Below the pieces are notes generated by a model that did not search any database, was not told the origin of the DNA, and was given only the letters and a program-made list of their open reading frames with translations. Of a DNA stretch of 64,000 bases, positions 46,529-57,992 are shown in pieces. Every line of letters begins with the position of its first letter. Within the stretch, counting starts at the first letter, position 1. Made by a program: the position numbers and the translations under genes. This stretch comes from Notoacmeibacter marinus (GTDB lineage: Bacteria; Pseudomonadota; Alphaproteobacteria; Rhizobiales; Rhizobiaceae): positions 62,001 to 126,000 of the forward strand of contig NZ_NBYO01000001.1 in NCBI RefSeq assembly GCF_002238045.1. The letters run 5' to 3'.

Positions 46529-47800
46529 TCAGTAAGCGCTGGAGAGCTGCAGGTCGGTCGAACCGTCACGTCCGTAAATGTCGTCACGGAAGTGCACGGC
46601 ACCTCTGCCCGTCGACCAGGCCGAAATGTAGGTAAAGTAATTCGGCACCGGCTGCGACAACTCGACCGGAACAGATTCACCCGTCTTGATCTGCGACTCG
46701 ATGGAACGACGATCCCAGCCGGGCGTGTCCCGCATCAGCCAGACCACCAGATCGCGAACGTTCTGGACACGAACGCAACCGGACGATTCAAAGCGCATGA
46801 GCTGGTTGAACAGGCCCTGCTGCGGGGTGTCGTGCATATAGACGGCGTGCTTGTTCGGAAAATTGATCTTCACGCTCGCCATGGCGTTGATCTTGCCCGG
46901 ATCCTGACGGAAACGCAGCTTACCGACATAGTCGGGCGTCGCCGGATCATGCCAGTCGATCGATCGCGGATCGATCTCGTTTTCCAGGTCGCCGTGCTTG
47001 TAGATGCGGATGGCGTTCTCGTTCAGATAGTTCGGATCCTTCTGCATCAGCGGAACGATGTCCTTGCGGATAATCGATTCCGGCGCATTCCAGTAAGGAT
47101 TGATGATGATCTGATTGATCTTGGAATTAAGGATCGGCGTTTGACGGCTGACCTTGCCGACAATCGCGGTGTGACGCTGAACCACGCGACCGTTCTCAAC
47201 CGCTTCGATCTCGGCGGCCGGAATGTTGACGATCACATAGCGCTCACCAAGGAAGCTGTTCGCCATGGTTTCCAGCCGCACCAGATTGGTGCGCAACTGC
47301 ATCAGGCGCGTCGACACCGGCACGTTCATCATCTTGAAGGTGTATTCGCCGACCACGCCGTCGGATGGCAGGCCATGGCGGGTCTGGAAGCGCTTGATCG
47401 CTGTGTTCACGTAAGAATCAAAGGCGTTGCTCATGCCGGCATTGCGGTCGAGATCGCCCGAAATCATCAATCTGCGGCGAAGCGGCCCGACGGCCGGATC
47501 GACAACTCCGAGTTCGAGCTTGGTCGTAGAGGGAACAACGGGCCATCCGCCGGACGCCTCGATCATCTGGTAATCGGAGATCGCCTGCTGAACATAACCC
47601 AGCGTCGCCGGACTGAAGATAGGCTGATTTGTCTGGACCGTCTGGCCGGCCGAGTAACGGCCGTCGAACTGGTCGTTCCAGGCGCTGCGACTACGGGTGT
47701 TGAATATCTGCTGAAGGACATCGTCGGCTCTCGCACCGGAGGCCGTAGACAGAGCCATGGCGCCGGCTCCGGCGAGAAGGTGGCGGCGTTTGATCTGCAT
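46529..47800 (-). CDS. L,D-transpeptidase (YcbB/LdtD type)
   Basis: 423 aa. Forms 3-3 peptidoglycan cross-links in the periplasm. The signal sequence MQIKRRHLLAGAGAMALSTASGARA contains RRHLL, a Tat-like twin arginine. A peptidoglycan-binding stretch follows (SYVNTAIKRFQTRHGLPSDGVVGEYTF, in parts), then the YkuD domain with YVIVNIPAAEIEAV, INPYWNAPESI, YMHDTPQQGLF and the active site RFESSGCVRVQ. The start is uncertain: 47800 lacks a good ribosome site and an ATG at 47860 is also open. The MarR gene next door is probably its regulator. Confidence 0.9.
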   Translation of the reverse strand: MQIKRRHLLAGAGAMALSTASGARADDVLQQIFNTRSRSAWNDQFDGRYSAGQTVQTNQPIFSPATLGYVQQAISDYQMIEASGGWPVVPSTTKLELGVVDPAVGPLRRRLMISGDLDRNAGMSNAFDSYVNTAIKRFQTRHGLPSDGVVGEYTFKMMNVPVSTRLMQLRTNLVRLETMANSFLGERYVIVNIPAAEIEAVENGRVVQRHTAIVGKVSRQTPILNSKINQIIINPYWNAPESIIRKDIVPLMQKDPNYLNENAIRIYKHGDLENEIDPRSIDWHDPATPDYVGKLRFRQDPGKINAMASVKINFPNKHAVYMHDTPQQGLFNQLMRFESSGCVRVQNVRDLVVWLMRDTPGWDRRSIESQIKTGESVPVELSQPVPNYFTYISAWSTGRGAVHFRDDIYGRDGSTDLQLSSAY

Positions 47801-48024
47801 GGAGGTCGGGTCCCGCTTTCGTTTATGCGCAATCGGCCGAGGGGCCGGGTAAAACATCATAAGCGGGTTCTCTTAAGGCTTCGCTAACCAAGGACGTTTT
47901 CAAGCAACAGCTCGAAGGCGTCCGGCCGACGACGATCCCCGCACCCTTCCATTCGTGCGCGTCGAATATGGCGTCAGAATGGCCCAATGCCCGATGACAC
48001 CTAAGATGATGGCCGAACCACCAG

Positions 48025-48058
48025 TGGCCCGACCGGTGCGAGAACACCTGTCGGGCCA
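48025..48058 (-). terminator. Long hairpin downstream of the MarR (LdtR-like) gene
   Basis: Arms TGGCCCGACCGGTG and CACCTGTCGGGCCA pair over 14 positions with one mismatch; loop of 6. It lies 40 bases past the MarR stop on the minus strand. There is no T-run, so it could be a Rho-assisted terminator or an RNA-stability element rather than an intrinsic terminator. Confidence 0.45.
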
Positions 48059-48097
48059 TTCTGGGAACAATCCGGACTGTCGGACCGGAAGCGCGTC

Positions 48098-48610
48098 TTA
48101 CATGCGGTAGGCGATCGTATCGTTCCAGAAGCGGTCAAGCCGCTGAAGGGCCCGGTTCATGCGGGTGAACTCGCCCTCATCGATACCGGCGACGGCCTCG
48201 ATCGAACCGATGTGGCGGTCGTAGAGGCCGGCGACGACATCGGCGATCTCATGGCCTTCCTCGGTCAGCGAAATGCGCACGGAACGGCGGTCAACACGGC
48301 TTTTCTGGTGGTTGATGAAGCCCAGATCCACCAACTTTTTGAGGTTATAGGAGACATTGGAGCCGAGATAATATCCCCGCGAGCGCAATTCGCCGGCGGT
48401 CAGTTCGGAATCGCCGATATTGAAGAGAAGCAGCGCCTGGACCGCATTGATGTCGGAACGGCCCTGTCGCTCGAATTCGTCCTTGATGACATCGAGCAGA
48501 CGGCGATGAAGCCGCTCCACCAGATGAACCGATTCCATGTAAAGATCGCGGATCTCGCCGCTCTTGGCAGGCTGCTGCGGCTCTGTGGCACGTGCATTCG
48601 TTCTGGTCAT
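48098..48610 (-). CDS. ldtR: MarR-family regulator, LdtR-like
   Basis: 170 aa. Winged-helix MarR fold: SDINAVQALLLFNIGDSELTAGELRSRGYYLGSNVSYNLKKLVDLGFINHQKSRVDRRSVRISLTEEG (read in parts) holds the recognition helix and the wing 'DRRSVRISLT'. The 'GYYLGSNVSYNLKKLVD' sequence and the place beside an L,D-transpeptidase match LdtR, described in Liberibacter and Sinorhizobium as a regulator of ldt, stress tolerance and motility genes. Here it is upstream of and on the same strand as the transpeptidase, about 300 bases away. Confidence 0.85.
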   Translation of the reverse strand: MTRTNARATEPQQPAKSGEIRDLYMESVHLVERLHRRLLDVIKDEFERQGRSDINAVQALLLFNIGDSELTAGELRSRGYYLGSNVSYNLKKLVDLGFINHQKSRVDRRSVRISLTEEGHEIADVVAGLYDRHIGSIEAVAGIDEGEFTRMNRALQRLDRFWNDTIAYRM

Positions 48611-48773
48611 TGTCCTGTTCCTTCCAGTCTGACGCTCCGGCGGGAACGGTTATCCGTCCTTCTCACCATGCCAGCAGACTGCACCAGGCGCATAAAATTC
48701 GACTTAAAGGTCTCGCTTAACGAAGGCTTTCAAAAGCCGAGATGAATCAAAGGGTAAACAGAGCATGAGTCGT

Positions 48774-49244
48774 TCATGATTGCTCAACCTCGCCGGCTCG
48801 GGTCGTGCGGGCTTCGTGCGCCAGATAGAGACGCCAGGCCGCGTAGAGCAGAGCGATCAGGACATGCAGGGCGACGATCAGCGGGCGCGCGCCGAAGGTA
48901 TCGGGAAAGAAGAGATACATCGCAAGTTCCATAGCCGCAGCGCAGAACCAGAGCACCGCGCCCCAGCTTGCCAGCATCCAGAGACCGGACGCGGCAAAGG
49001 GGTACAGCACGGCCAAAGTGCACGCCGCCACCCGCCAGGAAACGCTCATCGTATCGAAGCGCCAGTCCGGAGCCTCGTGCCAGCCGATCAGCCGCAGCCA
49101 GTAACCGATACCCCAAGCCATGCCGATCACCGCGAGCAGGCGCAGAAATATCACGTATCCGTTCTGGGACAGGCTGGTCTTGCGGACCGGATAGCCACCG
49201 GTCCGGAGCATGCCATCGTCCTCATCGTCGGTTTCAGCCGTCAT
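48774..49244 (-). CDS. DUF6163-like membrane protein
   Basis: 156 aa from ATG 49244. An acidic N-terminus (MTAETDDEDDGML) is followed by four hydrophobic segments: IFLRLLAVIGMAWGIGYWLRL, VAACTLAVLYPFAASGLWML, WGAVLWFCAAAMELAMYLFF and LIVALHVLIALLYAAWRLYLA. It resembles small four-helix proteins found beside hemB in Rhizobiales (DUF6163 from memory). A longer start at 49295 is possible. Divergent from hemB. Function unknown. Confidence 0.72.
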   Translation of the reverse strand: MTAETDDEDDGMLRTGGYPVRKTSLSQNGYVIFLRLLAVIGMAWGIGYWLRLIGWHEAPDWRFDTMSVSWRVAACTLAVLYPFAASGLWMLASWGAVLWFCAAAMELAMYLFFPDTFGARPLIVALHVLIALLYAAWRLYLAHEARTTRAGEVEQS

Positions 49245-49405
49245 ATCGACCTGATCAAAGAGTGCATTTCCTGGCGAATCGATCCCGCCGATCATTGCCC
49301 CAGCAGTGTTCCGCTGCCAAGCCGAAGGCGGTTGCGACAGGCCGGAAAGACTGGCAGGAGGGGCACATATCGTCGTTTCGTCAGAAGAGAGAGGTCGTGT
49401 TGCCA

Positions 49406-50434
<1,029 letters not shown>

Positions 50435-50547
50435 TCGGGCGAAGGGCTCTGCTCTCGAAGTCGTTTGCGATCGGTGTGCCGCGTTCTTACATATTCTCTA
50501 CCTGCCACTTGGGCAGAACACCGAACGTCAACTGGGTGGAACAGATC

Positions 50548-51048
50548 ATGAGCGAGACCGCTTCGGCATCAACGGAATACGGCACGGCGCAGGACGGCGG
50601 ACAGCCCAATGCGGGGCAGTTCGACAGTCCGGCGCTCTATGACGAGGTCGTCACGCGCCGCGTCTTCGCCTTCCTGTTCGACTGGACGGTCGTGGCCCTG
50701 CTCAGCTTGATCGCGGGCATCATCGTTTTCTTTCTTGGCATCGTAACGCTCGGTCTCGCCTGGCTTCTCTATGGCGGCATTTTTCCGCTTGTCGGCCTTG
50801 TCTATACAGCCTTCACCCTTGGCGGCCCCTCACAGGCAACGCCCGGCATGCGTATATTCGGGCTGAGAATTGCGCGGCTCGACGGTCGTGTTCTCGATCC
50901 CCTTTGGGGTGCGATGCATTCCGTCCTGTTCTGGGTCGGCAATATGATCCTGACCCCCTTCATCCCGCTCGTCGCCCTCTTTACGGCCCGCAAGCAGACC
51001 GTACACGATCTGCTGCTCGGCACGGTTGTCGTTCGCGATCTTCGATAG
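50548..51048 (+). CDS. RDD family membrane protein
   Basis: 166 aa. YDEVVTRRVFAFLFDWTVVALLSLIAG starts the RDD domain (conserved Arg and Asp-containing R...D pattern), a second helix FFLGIVTLGLAWLLYGGIFPLVGLVY, then TPGMRIFGLRIARLDGR and a last segment with KQTVHDLLLGTVVV, the usual ending. Members are linked to ion transport or membrane stress. GGTGGAACAGATC precedes ATG 50548. It follows hemB by 113 bases on the same strand. Confidence 0.88.
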   Translation: MSETASASTEYGTAQDGGQPNAGQFDSPALYDEVVTRRVFAFLFDWTVVALLSLIAGIIVFFLGIVTLGLAWLLYGGIFPLVGLVYTAFTLGGPSQATPGMRIFGLRIARLDGRVLDPLWGAMHSVLFWVGNMILTPFIPLVALFTARKQTVHDLLLGTVVVRDLR

Positions 51049-51196
51049 CGGCATACGCCGCAAAACGATTGGCCCTGGCAGACGCGGAGCGCAAAAGGTT
51101 TCTACGCGCGCGGTAACGCTGCCGGACAACGCCCTTTCTCCATAATGCCGGCTGGCGTATTGTCGACGCCAGACGATGCGGGGGCCGGTCGGCTAA

Positions 51197-53029
51197 ATGG
51201 GTGATTTTCATATCTGGGCGACGATAGGTCTGATCGCATTGACCATTGTCGCCTACATGTCGAACCGCTTCAGTCTCGAAGCGGTCAGCATCGCTTCTCT
51301 GGCATCGCTGCTGGCGCTGTTCAGCCTGGTGCCGCTGGACCGGCCTGACGCCAGCCTTTCACCCGAACAATTGCTGAGCGGCTTCGCCAATCCGGCCCTG
51401 ATCAGCGTACTGGCGCTCATCATCATCGGACAGGGGCTGTTCGCCACCGATGCGATGGACCGGCCCGCGCGCATGATCGGCAAACTGGGCGGTCGCTCCG
51501 GCCTTTTGTCCGTCGTCATCACGCTGATCGCCGCGGCCATCCTGTCCGCTTTTCTCAACAACACGCCGGTCGTGGTGATCTTCATTCCGGTGCTCACCGT
51601 TCTGGCCGCGCAGCGCAATCTGGACGTGGCCCGTTCGCTGCTACCGCTCTCCTACCTTTCCATATTGGGCGGCATGACGACGCTGATCGGTTCGTCGACC
51701 AACCTTCTGGTCGCCGGCGTCGCCGCCAGGCAGGGCATCGAAATCGGCATGTTCGACATCACCATTCCCGGTCTGGTTCTGCTGGTTGCCGGCGGGGTCT
51801 ACGTCTTGCTGTTCGTGCCGAAGATGATCGGGCGAAAGGAAAACACCGAGTTACGCGAACGGCCCGGCGCCGGCGCACAGTTCATCGGCGAGATCCGTAT
51901 CGGGCCGGAGCACCCCTTTGTCGGTCTGGAAAGCCGGGCGGGTCTTTTCCCCGAATTGCGCAGTCTGATGCCGCGTATCATCGAGCGGCGGGGCGTGAGA
52001 ATCCTGCCGCCCTTCGAGGATGTGGTGATCAGCCAAGGCGATTTGATCGTACTCGCCGGTACGCGCAAGGCCTTCATGCAGGCGCTGGCGCGGGGATCGC
52101 GCGGTTCGATGGTCGGCCATGGCGACGATGAAAGCGAAGGAGCGGAGCGCAGTTCCGGCCCCGGCCCCGATTATCAGGTCGTCGAAGCTATCGTTGCACC
52201 GGGTTCTCGCCACAGTGGCCGCACCGTCCGTAATTCCGGCATTCAGACCGAACACAATGTGGATGTGCTCGCCGTGCAGCGCCGAAGCCGTATGGGACGC
52301 TTCTCCATGGGCGATATCCGGCTGGAACCGGGCGACAACGTACTGCTCGGAGGCGGCTCTGAACGCCTTGTCGCGATTCGCGACAACCATGACCTGCTTG
52401 TCATGGAGTGGAGCGCCGAACCCGTGCCGCAGACACAGAAGGCATGGCTCGCACTCTGCATCTTCGCCGGTGTCGTGCTCGCGGCGCTGAGCGGTATCGC
52501 CTCCATCGCCATATCGGCCACGATCGGCGCGGTGCTGATGGTTGCCACCAATTGCCTGACACTGACCCAGGCCAAGCGCGCCTTCAACGAGCAGATCTTC
52601 CTGCTCGTCGGCGCATCGATCGCCGCCGCCACAGCGCTCGAAAAGACGGGTGGAGCAATGTTTCTTGCCGAGGCGGTCATCGCCGCCATGGACGGATGGA
52701 GCAAACCTTTTATCCTGTCCGGCTTCTTCCTGTTCGTTGCAGTGCTCACCAATTTTCTGTCGAACAACGCAACGGCGGTTCTGGCCACACCCGTCGCCCT
52801 TTCGGCGGCCAACCTCTCCGGCATCCCGCTGGAAGCCATGGTCGCGACCGTCATCTTCGCCTCGAACGTCTCCTTTGCCACGCCGATGGGCTACCAGACC
52901 AATCTGCTGGTCATGGGACCAGGCGGTTACAGCTTCAGCGATTTCGTGCGAACCGGCGTTCCATTGGTAATCATCGTGTGGATCGCTTTCAGTCTGTTCG
53001 GACCGTGGTATTATGGCCTCTGGAACTGA
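51197..53029 (+). CDS. SLC13-family permease with inserted TrkA-C domains
   Basis: 610 aa. About ten membrane helices split by a cytosolic insert. The first half has [35 protein letters not shown] (NNTP at 121-124) and [14 protein letters not shown], the substrate/cation motifs of DASS carriers. Residues about 220-395 hold two TrkA-C-like domains ([14 protein letters not shown] ... [29 protein letters not shown] ... [13 protein letters not shown]). The second half repeats [15 protein letters not shown] and [16 protein letters not shown]. Sodium-driven dicarboxylate or sulfate uptake is likely; the substrate is not certain. It ends 29 bases before bpt. Confidence 0.9.
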   Translation: MGDFHIWATIGLIALTIVAYMSNRFSLEAVSIASLASLLALFSLVPLDRPDASLSPEQLLSGFANPALISVLALIIIGQGLFATDAMDRPARMIGKLGGRSGLLSVVITLIAAAILSAFLNNTPVVVIFIPVLTVLAAQRNLDVARSLLPLSYLSILGGMTTLIGSSTNLLVAGVAARQGIEIGMFDITIPGLVLLVAGGVYVLLFVPKMIGRKENTELRERPGAGAQFIGEIRIGPEHPFVGLESRAGLFPELRSLMPRIIERRGVRILPPFEDVVISQGDLIVLAGTRKAFMQALARGSRGSMVGHGDDESEGAERSSGPGPDYQVVEAIVAPGSRHSGRTVRNSGIQTEHNVDVLAVQRRSRMGRFSMGDIRLEPGDNVLLGGGSERLVAIRDNHDLLVMEWSAEPVPQTQKAWLALCIFAGVVLAALSGIASIAISATIGAVLMVATNCLTLTQAKRAFNEQIFLLVGASIAAATALEKTGGAMFLAEAVIAAMDGWSKPFILSGFFLFVAVLTNFLSNNATAVLATPVALSAANLSGIPLEAMVATVIFASNVSFATPMGYQTNLLVMGPGGYSFSDFVRTGVPLVIIVWIAFSLFGPWYYGLWN

Positions 53030-53058
53030 ACGGTACGAGAAACCAAATCTCCGGGACG

Positions 53059-53814
53059 ATGACGCAGCATCCTACCAAGACACCGCAGTTTTTTCTGACG
53101 TCCCCGTCGACCTGCCCCTATTTGCCGGACCAGCAGGAGCGCAAGGTTTTCACGCATCTGGTGGGCGAACGCGCGCCCGATCTCAACGACCTTCTGACGC
53201 AGGGCGGCTTTCGCCGCAGCGCCAATATCGCCTACCGGCCCGCCTGTGAGACTTGCCGTGCCTGCGTATCGGTCCGCATTCTTGCCGAAGAATTCGCCCC
53301 CTCGAAAAGTCAGAAACGCGTCCTGAGGCGCAATGCCGATCTGGTCGGCACGGCCTACGCCGCCGAGCCCAGTTCGGAGCAGTACGATCTGTTCCGGGAC
53401 TATCTGCTGCATCGCCACGCGGAAGGCGGCATGGCCGAAATGACGGTGCTGGATTACGCGATGATGGTCGAAGACAGCTTCGTCAATACGCAGATCATCG
53501 AATATAGGCGGCGCGGTCCCGACAGTTTCCTGACCGGCGAAGGACAAGGCAAGCTGGTCGCGGTCGCACTGACCGACGAGATGGCGGACGGGCTGTCCAT
53601 GGTCTATTCGTTCTACGATCCTGCGGAAGAGCATCGCTCGCTCGGCACCTATCTGATTCTGGATCATGTCAAACGGGCGCGCGACGTCGGAAAGCCGCAT
53701 GTCTATCTTGGCTACTGGGTCGAAGGATCGCGGAAGATGGCCTACAAGGTCCGGTTTCAGCCGCAGGAACATCTGATGCCTGACGGCTGGCAGCGCTGTA
53801 CGGTCGGCGACTGA
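53059..53814 (+). CDS. bpt: Aspartate/glutamate leucyltransferase (Bpt)
   Basis: 251 aa. Moves leucine from Leu-tRNA to N-terminal Asp/Glu of proteins, marking them for ClpS/ClpAP degradation (N-end rule). Typical motifs: [50 protein letters not shown] (cysteine cluster), [24 protein letters not shown] and [20 protein letters not shown] (each read in parts). GGGACG precedes ATG 53059; the long open frame upstream is a shadow of the permease gene. Confidence 0.94.
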   Translation: MTQHPTKTPQFFLTSPSTCPYLPDQQERKVFTHLVGERAPDLNDLLTQGGFRRSANIAYRPACETCRACVSVRILAEEFAPSKSQKRVLRRNADLVGTAYAAEPSSEQYDLFRDYLLHRHAEGGMAEMTVLDYAMMVEDSFVNTQIIEYRRRGPDSFLTGEGQGKLVAVALTDEMADGLSMVYSFYDPAEEHRSLGTYLILDHVKRARDVGKPHVYLGYWVEGSRKMAYKVRFQPQEHLMPDGWQRCTVGD

Positions 53815-53894
53815 GGCCGCCGGCGGCCGGGATCGACAGTGCCAGGCTTAGCGTCTAAGGCCGTGGCACCGCCAACTCTTTCAAGCAGGTTCAT

Positions 53895-54812
53895 ATGACA
53901 AAGGCCGGATCACGGTCGCTGGTGATGGGATACGGGCTCGCCCTTCTGGGCGGGCTTTCTCTGACAGCCGATATTCCGACGCTGCGCCTGGCGGACGCCG
54001 ATCTGACGTCCGCGCTCTTGTTCCGGTCGCTTCTGGAGGTTGGCGCGGCACTGCTAATTTGGGCCGTATGGCGGATCGCGCGGGGCGATGCACCGGCACT
54101 CGTTCCCGGATGGCCGGGTCTGCTTGTCAGCTTCTTCTACGGCTTGGGGTCCATCGTCTTCATCATCGGCGTCATGGAATCGGCTGAGCACGGTGCGACC
54201 GGCGCGCTGCTCTTTCTGCTGGCGACAAGCCCACTGCTTGCGGCCCTCCTATCGTTCTTCTTTCTGGGCGAACGACCTTCGTTGCCCACATGGATCGCGC
54301 TGGCGACCGTTCTGCTCGGTGTCGGTCTGATCGCCGGCAATCCGACGGCCGGAAGTACTCTGGTGAAGATTTGCGGGTTCGGCTCCGCCCTGCTGATTGC
54401 CGCGGCGATCACGACCTCGCGATGGAGCGGTCGGGCTATGGGCTTCACGCCGCTGATCGCCTGCGTCCTTCCAGCCATGATTGGCGCGGCCATCATGATG
54501 ATGGGCGACGGCGTCACGATCGAAGTCGGCTCGTGGTTCTGGCTGACGGTCAATGGCGCGCTGGTGCTGCCGATCGCCTTCTTCCTGCTGGCCCAGGCGC
54601 CGCAATATATTCCCGCGCCTCAAGCCGCTCTGTTCTACCTGCTGGAGACGACCATCGCTCCGGTCTGGCTGTTTCTGATCTTCGGCGAAACACTGTCCAC
54701 GCCGGCGCTGATCGGCGGCGCACTGATCGTCGGCGCTGTGGCCTACGACACATTCATGCAGATACGCCGGACCAGGCGGCCGCCCGGCATCCGCCCGCGC
54801 CGCAGCGCCTGA
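53895..54812 (+). CDS. EamA/DMT-family transporter
   Basis: 305 aa, ten predicted helices. MGYGLALLGGLSLTADIPTLRLADAD, GSIVFIIGVMESAEHGATGALLFLLATSPLLAALLSFFFLGERPSL (in parts) and QAALFYLLETTIAPVWLFLIFGETLSTPALIGGALIVG (in parts) follow the EamA repeat pattern. C-terminal tail basic (RRTRRPPGIRPRRSA). Convergent with the RND pump gene, 24 bases apart. Substrate unknown. Confidence 0.86.
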   Translation: MTKAGSRSLVMGYGLALLGGLSLTADIPTLRLADADLTSALLFRSLLEVGAALLIWAVWRIARGDAPALVPGWPGLLVSFFYGLGSIVFIIGVMESAEHGATGALLFLLATSPLLAALLSFFFLGERPSLPTWIALATVLLGVGLIAGNPTAGSTLVKICGFGSALLIAAAITTSRWSGRAMGFTPLIACVLPAMIGAAIMMMGDGVTIEVGSWFWLTVNGALVLPIAFFLLAQAPQYIPAPQAALFYLLETTIAPVWLFLIFGETLSTPALIGGALIVGAVAYDTFMQIRRTRRPPGIRPRRSA

Positions 54813-54836
54813 ACAGGGGGCTGGTCGGCCCGCCGC

Positions 54837-57800
54837 CTATTCCGCGGCGTGGCCGAACCGGTCCATCACCTCGTGCGCATCATCCTTGTGCTGTTTGATG
54901 TTCGCCTGGTGAATCTCTTCATCACTGATCTCCTCCTTCTTGTTGGGCTTCAGAGCCCAGCGGAAGAAGGCCGTGATCCGGCGACTGATCGAATCCATGA
55001 TGTCGAACATGCTCGGCACGAAGATCAGCGTCAGAAGCGTGCCGATCAGAAGACCACCGATCACCGCGATGGCCATGGGCGCGCGGAACTCGCCGCCATC
55101 GCCGATGGCGAGCGCGGCCGGCACCATGCCCGCACTCATCGCGATGGTGGTCATGATGATCGGACGGGCCCGCTTGCGGCAGGCGTCGATCATCGCATCA
55201 CGCCGCGGCACACCCAGCTTGATCTCCTCGATGGCAAAATCGACCAGCATGATCGCGTTTTTCGTCACGATGCCCATCAGCATGAGAATGCCGATCACGA
55301 CAGGCATGGAGATGGCGGTGTTTGTGAGCACCAGACCGGCCACCACGCCGCCGATCGAGAACGGCAGCGACAGAAGAATCGTCAGCGAATGAAAGACCGA
55401 GCCGAAAAGCAGGATCAGGACAACGAGCACCAGCATCAAACCGGTGACCATGGCATCCCGGAACCCGGCGAACACATCGCCCATGATCTCCGCATTTCCC
55501 GATTCCTGAATCCGCAGACCATCCGGCAGGTTCTGCACTTCCGGCAGATTGTTAACGATCTCGGTTCCCACACCGATCTCGACCCCTTCAATCATGGAGG
55601 CGCCGATCAGAATGCGACGTTCGCGGTCGAAACGCTGGATGGATGTCGGTCCCTGCCCGAACCGAACATCGGCCACCGAGGCCAGCGGTACGGTCTTGCC
55701 CGACGGCGTCGGAATGGAAAGCTGGCGGATCACACCGATATTCTCGCGCGCCTGCTCCGTAAGCTGAACACGGATCGGGATCTGACGGTCATCGACCTTG
55801 AACTTCGCCAACCGCTGATCGAAATCGCCGATCGTCGCCACGCGCAGCACATTGGACAGCGTCGCGGTCGAAATATTGAGTTCGGCCAGACGGTCTTGGC
55901 GCGGCTCTACGATGATTTCCGGCCTGTCCAGCGCCGCATTGGAGGTCACGGAGCGGAACTGGCCCGTCTTGACCATTGCCTGCTGAATGCTACGAGCCGC
56001 CTCGTCGAGGGGAAGATCGTCATTTTCGGCCAGAAGCGCGATCTGCAACTCCCGTTCGCCGCGATCATCGACGAAATAGGCGCGTATATCCGGCACCTCT
56101 TCGACGAGGTTCAGAACCTGCGTCTCGATCTGCGCCTGTGAGCGTTCACGCTCCGATTTGTGGCTTAGATCGATGGTGATGGAACTGCGCCGCAATTCCA
56201 GATCGCCCGTCGGGCTGGCGCCACCGACAATATAGACATTGTCAACTTCCGGAATCTCTTTCAGGCGCGCGACCAGTTCATCGGCCGATCTGCGCGTATC
56301 GGACAGCTTGCTGCCCGGCGGCAGTTCGAGCGACAGCACGATGCGCGACGCATCTTCCTTCGGAACGAAGCCGGTCGGCAGCAGCGATGTGCTCCAGATC
56401 GCAGCGGAGAAGAAAGCTATGCCGATAAACAGGGTCAGCCACCGGAAGCGGAGCGTGCCGTAGAGAAAATCGGTATAGGTATTCATAAGGCGGCTAGGCG
56501 CCTGGTCTTCCGAATGACCCGATCCCCGCATCAGGTAGGCGGCCATCAAAGGCGTGATCAAACGCGCGACCAACAGCGAGAAAAAGACCGCTACGGCAAC
56601 CGTCAGACCGAACTGCTTGAAGTACTGACCAGCGATCCCATCCATAAAGGACACCGGTGCAAAGACGGCAATGATCGTCGTGGAGATGGCGATCACGGCC
56701 AAGCCAATCTCGTCGGCCGCCTCGAGCGAGGCGCGATAGGGAGACTTGCCCATGGAAATATGGCGGACGATGTTCTCGATCTCGACGATAGCGTCGTCGA
56801 CGAGAATGCCGACAACGAGAGTGACGCCCAGAAGCGAGACCAGGTTGAGCGAGAAGCCCAGCAGGTCGAGAACCCAGAATGTCGGAATGATCGAGAGCGG
56901 TAACGCAAAGGCCGCAATCATCGTGGCGCGCCAGTTCCTCAAGAAGAGGAACACGACAGCGACGGAGAGGATTGCGCCCTCATAGAGGGTATGCATTGCG
57001 CTTTCGTAATTGCCTTCGGTATATTCCACCGATGTGTCGACGAGATTCAGCTCGAATTCCGGGTTCTGCTCGCCGATCTCTGCCACAGCTTCAGACACCC
57101 GTTCGGCCACGGACACGTCGGACGCGCCCTTGCCACGGAATATGGCGAAGCTGACCACCGGTTCGCCGTTGAAGCGGGAGAAGGATCGCTGCTCGGACCA
57201 GCCATCGGTGACGGTTGCCACCTGCTCGACCCGCACTCGGCGACTGCCTGCCAGGGGGATTTCGAGCTTGCGCAGATCCTCGATGCTCTGCGTGGCTCCA
57301 AGCGCACGGATCGTCTGTTCGCGGCCGGCGATTTCGGCGCGCCCGCCCGTCATATCCGCGTTGGCGGCGCTGAGCGCCTCGCTGATCTGTCCGACAGAAA
57401 CGCCAAGTGCGGCCAGACGGTCCGGATCGACCTCGACCTCGATCTCGCGGGTGACGCCGCCATAGCGGTCGACGCGCGACACGCCCTTCAGCCCCTGCAG
57501 TTCCGAAATCACGGTATCGTCGACGAACCAGGACAATTGCTCCAGTGTCAGCCCCGGATTGGAGACAGCGTAGGTCACGATCGCCTGGCCTTCGATATCG
57601 ATCCGGTTGACGATCGGATCGTCGGCCGAACCGGGCAGGTCCGCCTGAATGCCTTCGATGGCGTCCTTCGTATCGGTCACCGCTTCTTGGGTCGGCGTGT
57701 CCAGCTTGAACTGGACCACAGTGACCGAGCGCCCTTCCGTGACGTTGGAAATGACCTCATCGACACCGGAAATGTTGGCGACGGCGTCCTCGACGATCTT

Positions 57801-57992
57801 GGTCGTCTGCGTCACCATTTCGGATGCCGCGACACCCGAATCCGTCACGACAACGGAGACGAGCGGAAAATCGATGTTCGGAAAGCGGGTAACCGGCAGC
57901 TTGAAGAAGCTCATCATGCCGAGCGCCACCAGTACGACGAACAGAAGGATCGGCGGCATGGGGTTGCGAATGGACCAGGCGGAGAAGTTCAT
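54837..57992 (-). CDS. RND efflux transporter permease subunit (HAE-1/AcrB-like)
   Basis: 1051 aa inner-membrane proton/drug antiporter. Twelve helices and two large periplasmic loops. MNFSAWSIRNPMPPILLFVVLVALG starts helix 1. The proton-relay Asp pair is in VGILVDDAIVEIENIVRH (helix 4) and the lysine in GIVTKNAIMLVDFAIE (helix 10). The pore-type segment LVARLITPLMAAYLM and the PTFWVLDLLGFSLN region are visible. The cytosolic tail is long and polar (KEEISDEEIHQAN ... RFGHAAE). Its ATG overlaps the adaptor stop by 4 bases. Works with the adaptor and an outer-membrane channel encoded elsewhere (none here). Confidence 0.95.
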   Translation of the reverse strand: MNFSAWSIRNPMPPILLFVVLVALGMMSFFKLPVTRFPNIDFPLVSVVVTDSGVAASEMVTQTTKIVEDAVANISGVDEVISNVTEGRSVTVVQFKLDTPTQEAVTDTKDAIEGIQADLPGSADDPIVNRIDIEGQAIVTYAVSNPGLTLEQLSWFVDDTVISELQGLKGVSRVDRYGGVTREIEVEVDPDRLAALGVSVGQISEALSAANADMTGGRAEIAGREQTIRALGATQSIEDLRKLEIPLAGSRRVRVEQVATVTDGWSEQRSFSRFNGEPVVSFAIFRGKGASDVSVAERVSEAVAEIGEQNPEFELNLVDTSVEYTEGNYESAMHTLYEGAILSVAVVFLFLRNWRATMIAAFALPLSIIPTFWVLDLLGFSLNLVSLLGVTLVVGILVDDAIVEIENIVRHISMGKSPYRASLEAADEIGLAVIAISTTIIAVFAPVSFMDGIAGQYFKQFGLTVAVAVFFSLLVARLITPLMAAYLMRGSGHSEDQAPSRLMNTYTDFLYGTLRFRWLTLFIGIAFFSAAIWSTSLLPTGFVPKEDASRIVLSLELPPGSKLSDTRRSADELVARLKEIPEVDNVYIVGGASPTGDLELRRSSITIDLSHKSERERSQAQIETQVLNLVEEVPDIRAYFVDDRGERELQIALLAENDDLPLDEAARSIQQAMVKTGQFRSVTSNAALDRPEIIVEPRQDRLAELNISTATLSNVLRVATIGDFDQRLAKFKVDDRQIPIRVQLTEQARENIGVIRQLSIPTPSGKTVPLASVADVRFGQGPTSIQRFDRERRILIGASMIEGVEIGVGTEIVNNLPEVQNLPDGLRIQESGNAEIMGDVFAGFRDAMVTGLMLVLVVLILLFGSVFHSLTILLSLPFSIGGVVAGLVLTNTAISMPVVIGILMLMGIVTKNAIMLVDFAIEEIKLGVPRRDAMIDACRKRARPIIMTTIAMSAGMVPAALAIGDGGEFRAPMAIAVIGGLLIGTLLTLIFVPSMFDIMDSISRRITAFFRWALKPNKKEEISDEEIHQANIKQHKDDAHEVMDRFGHAAE

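Noticed and set aside
46592..47887. 431-codon plus-strand open frame
   Set aside because: Mirror frame of the L,D-transpeptidase.
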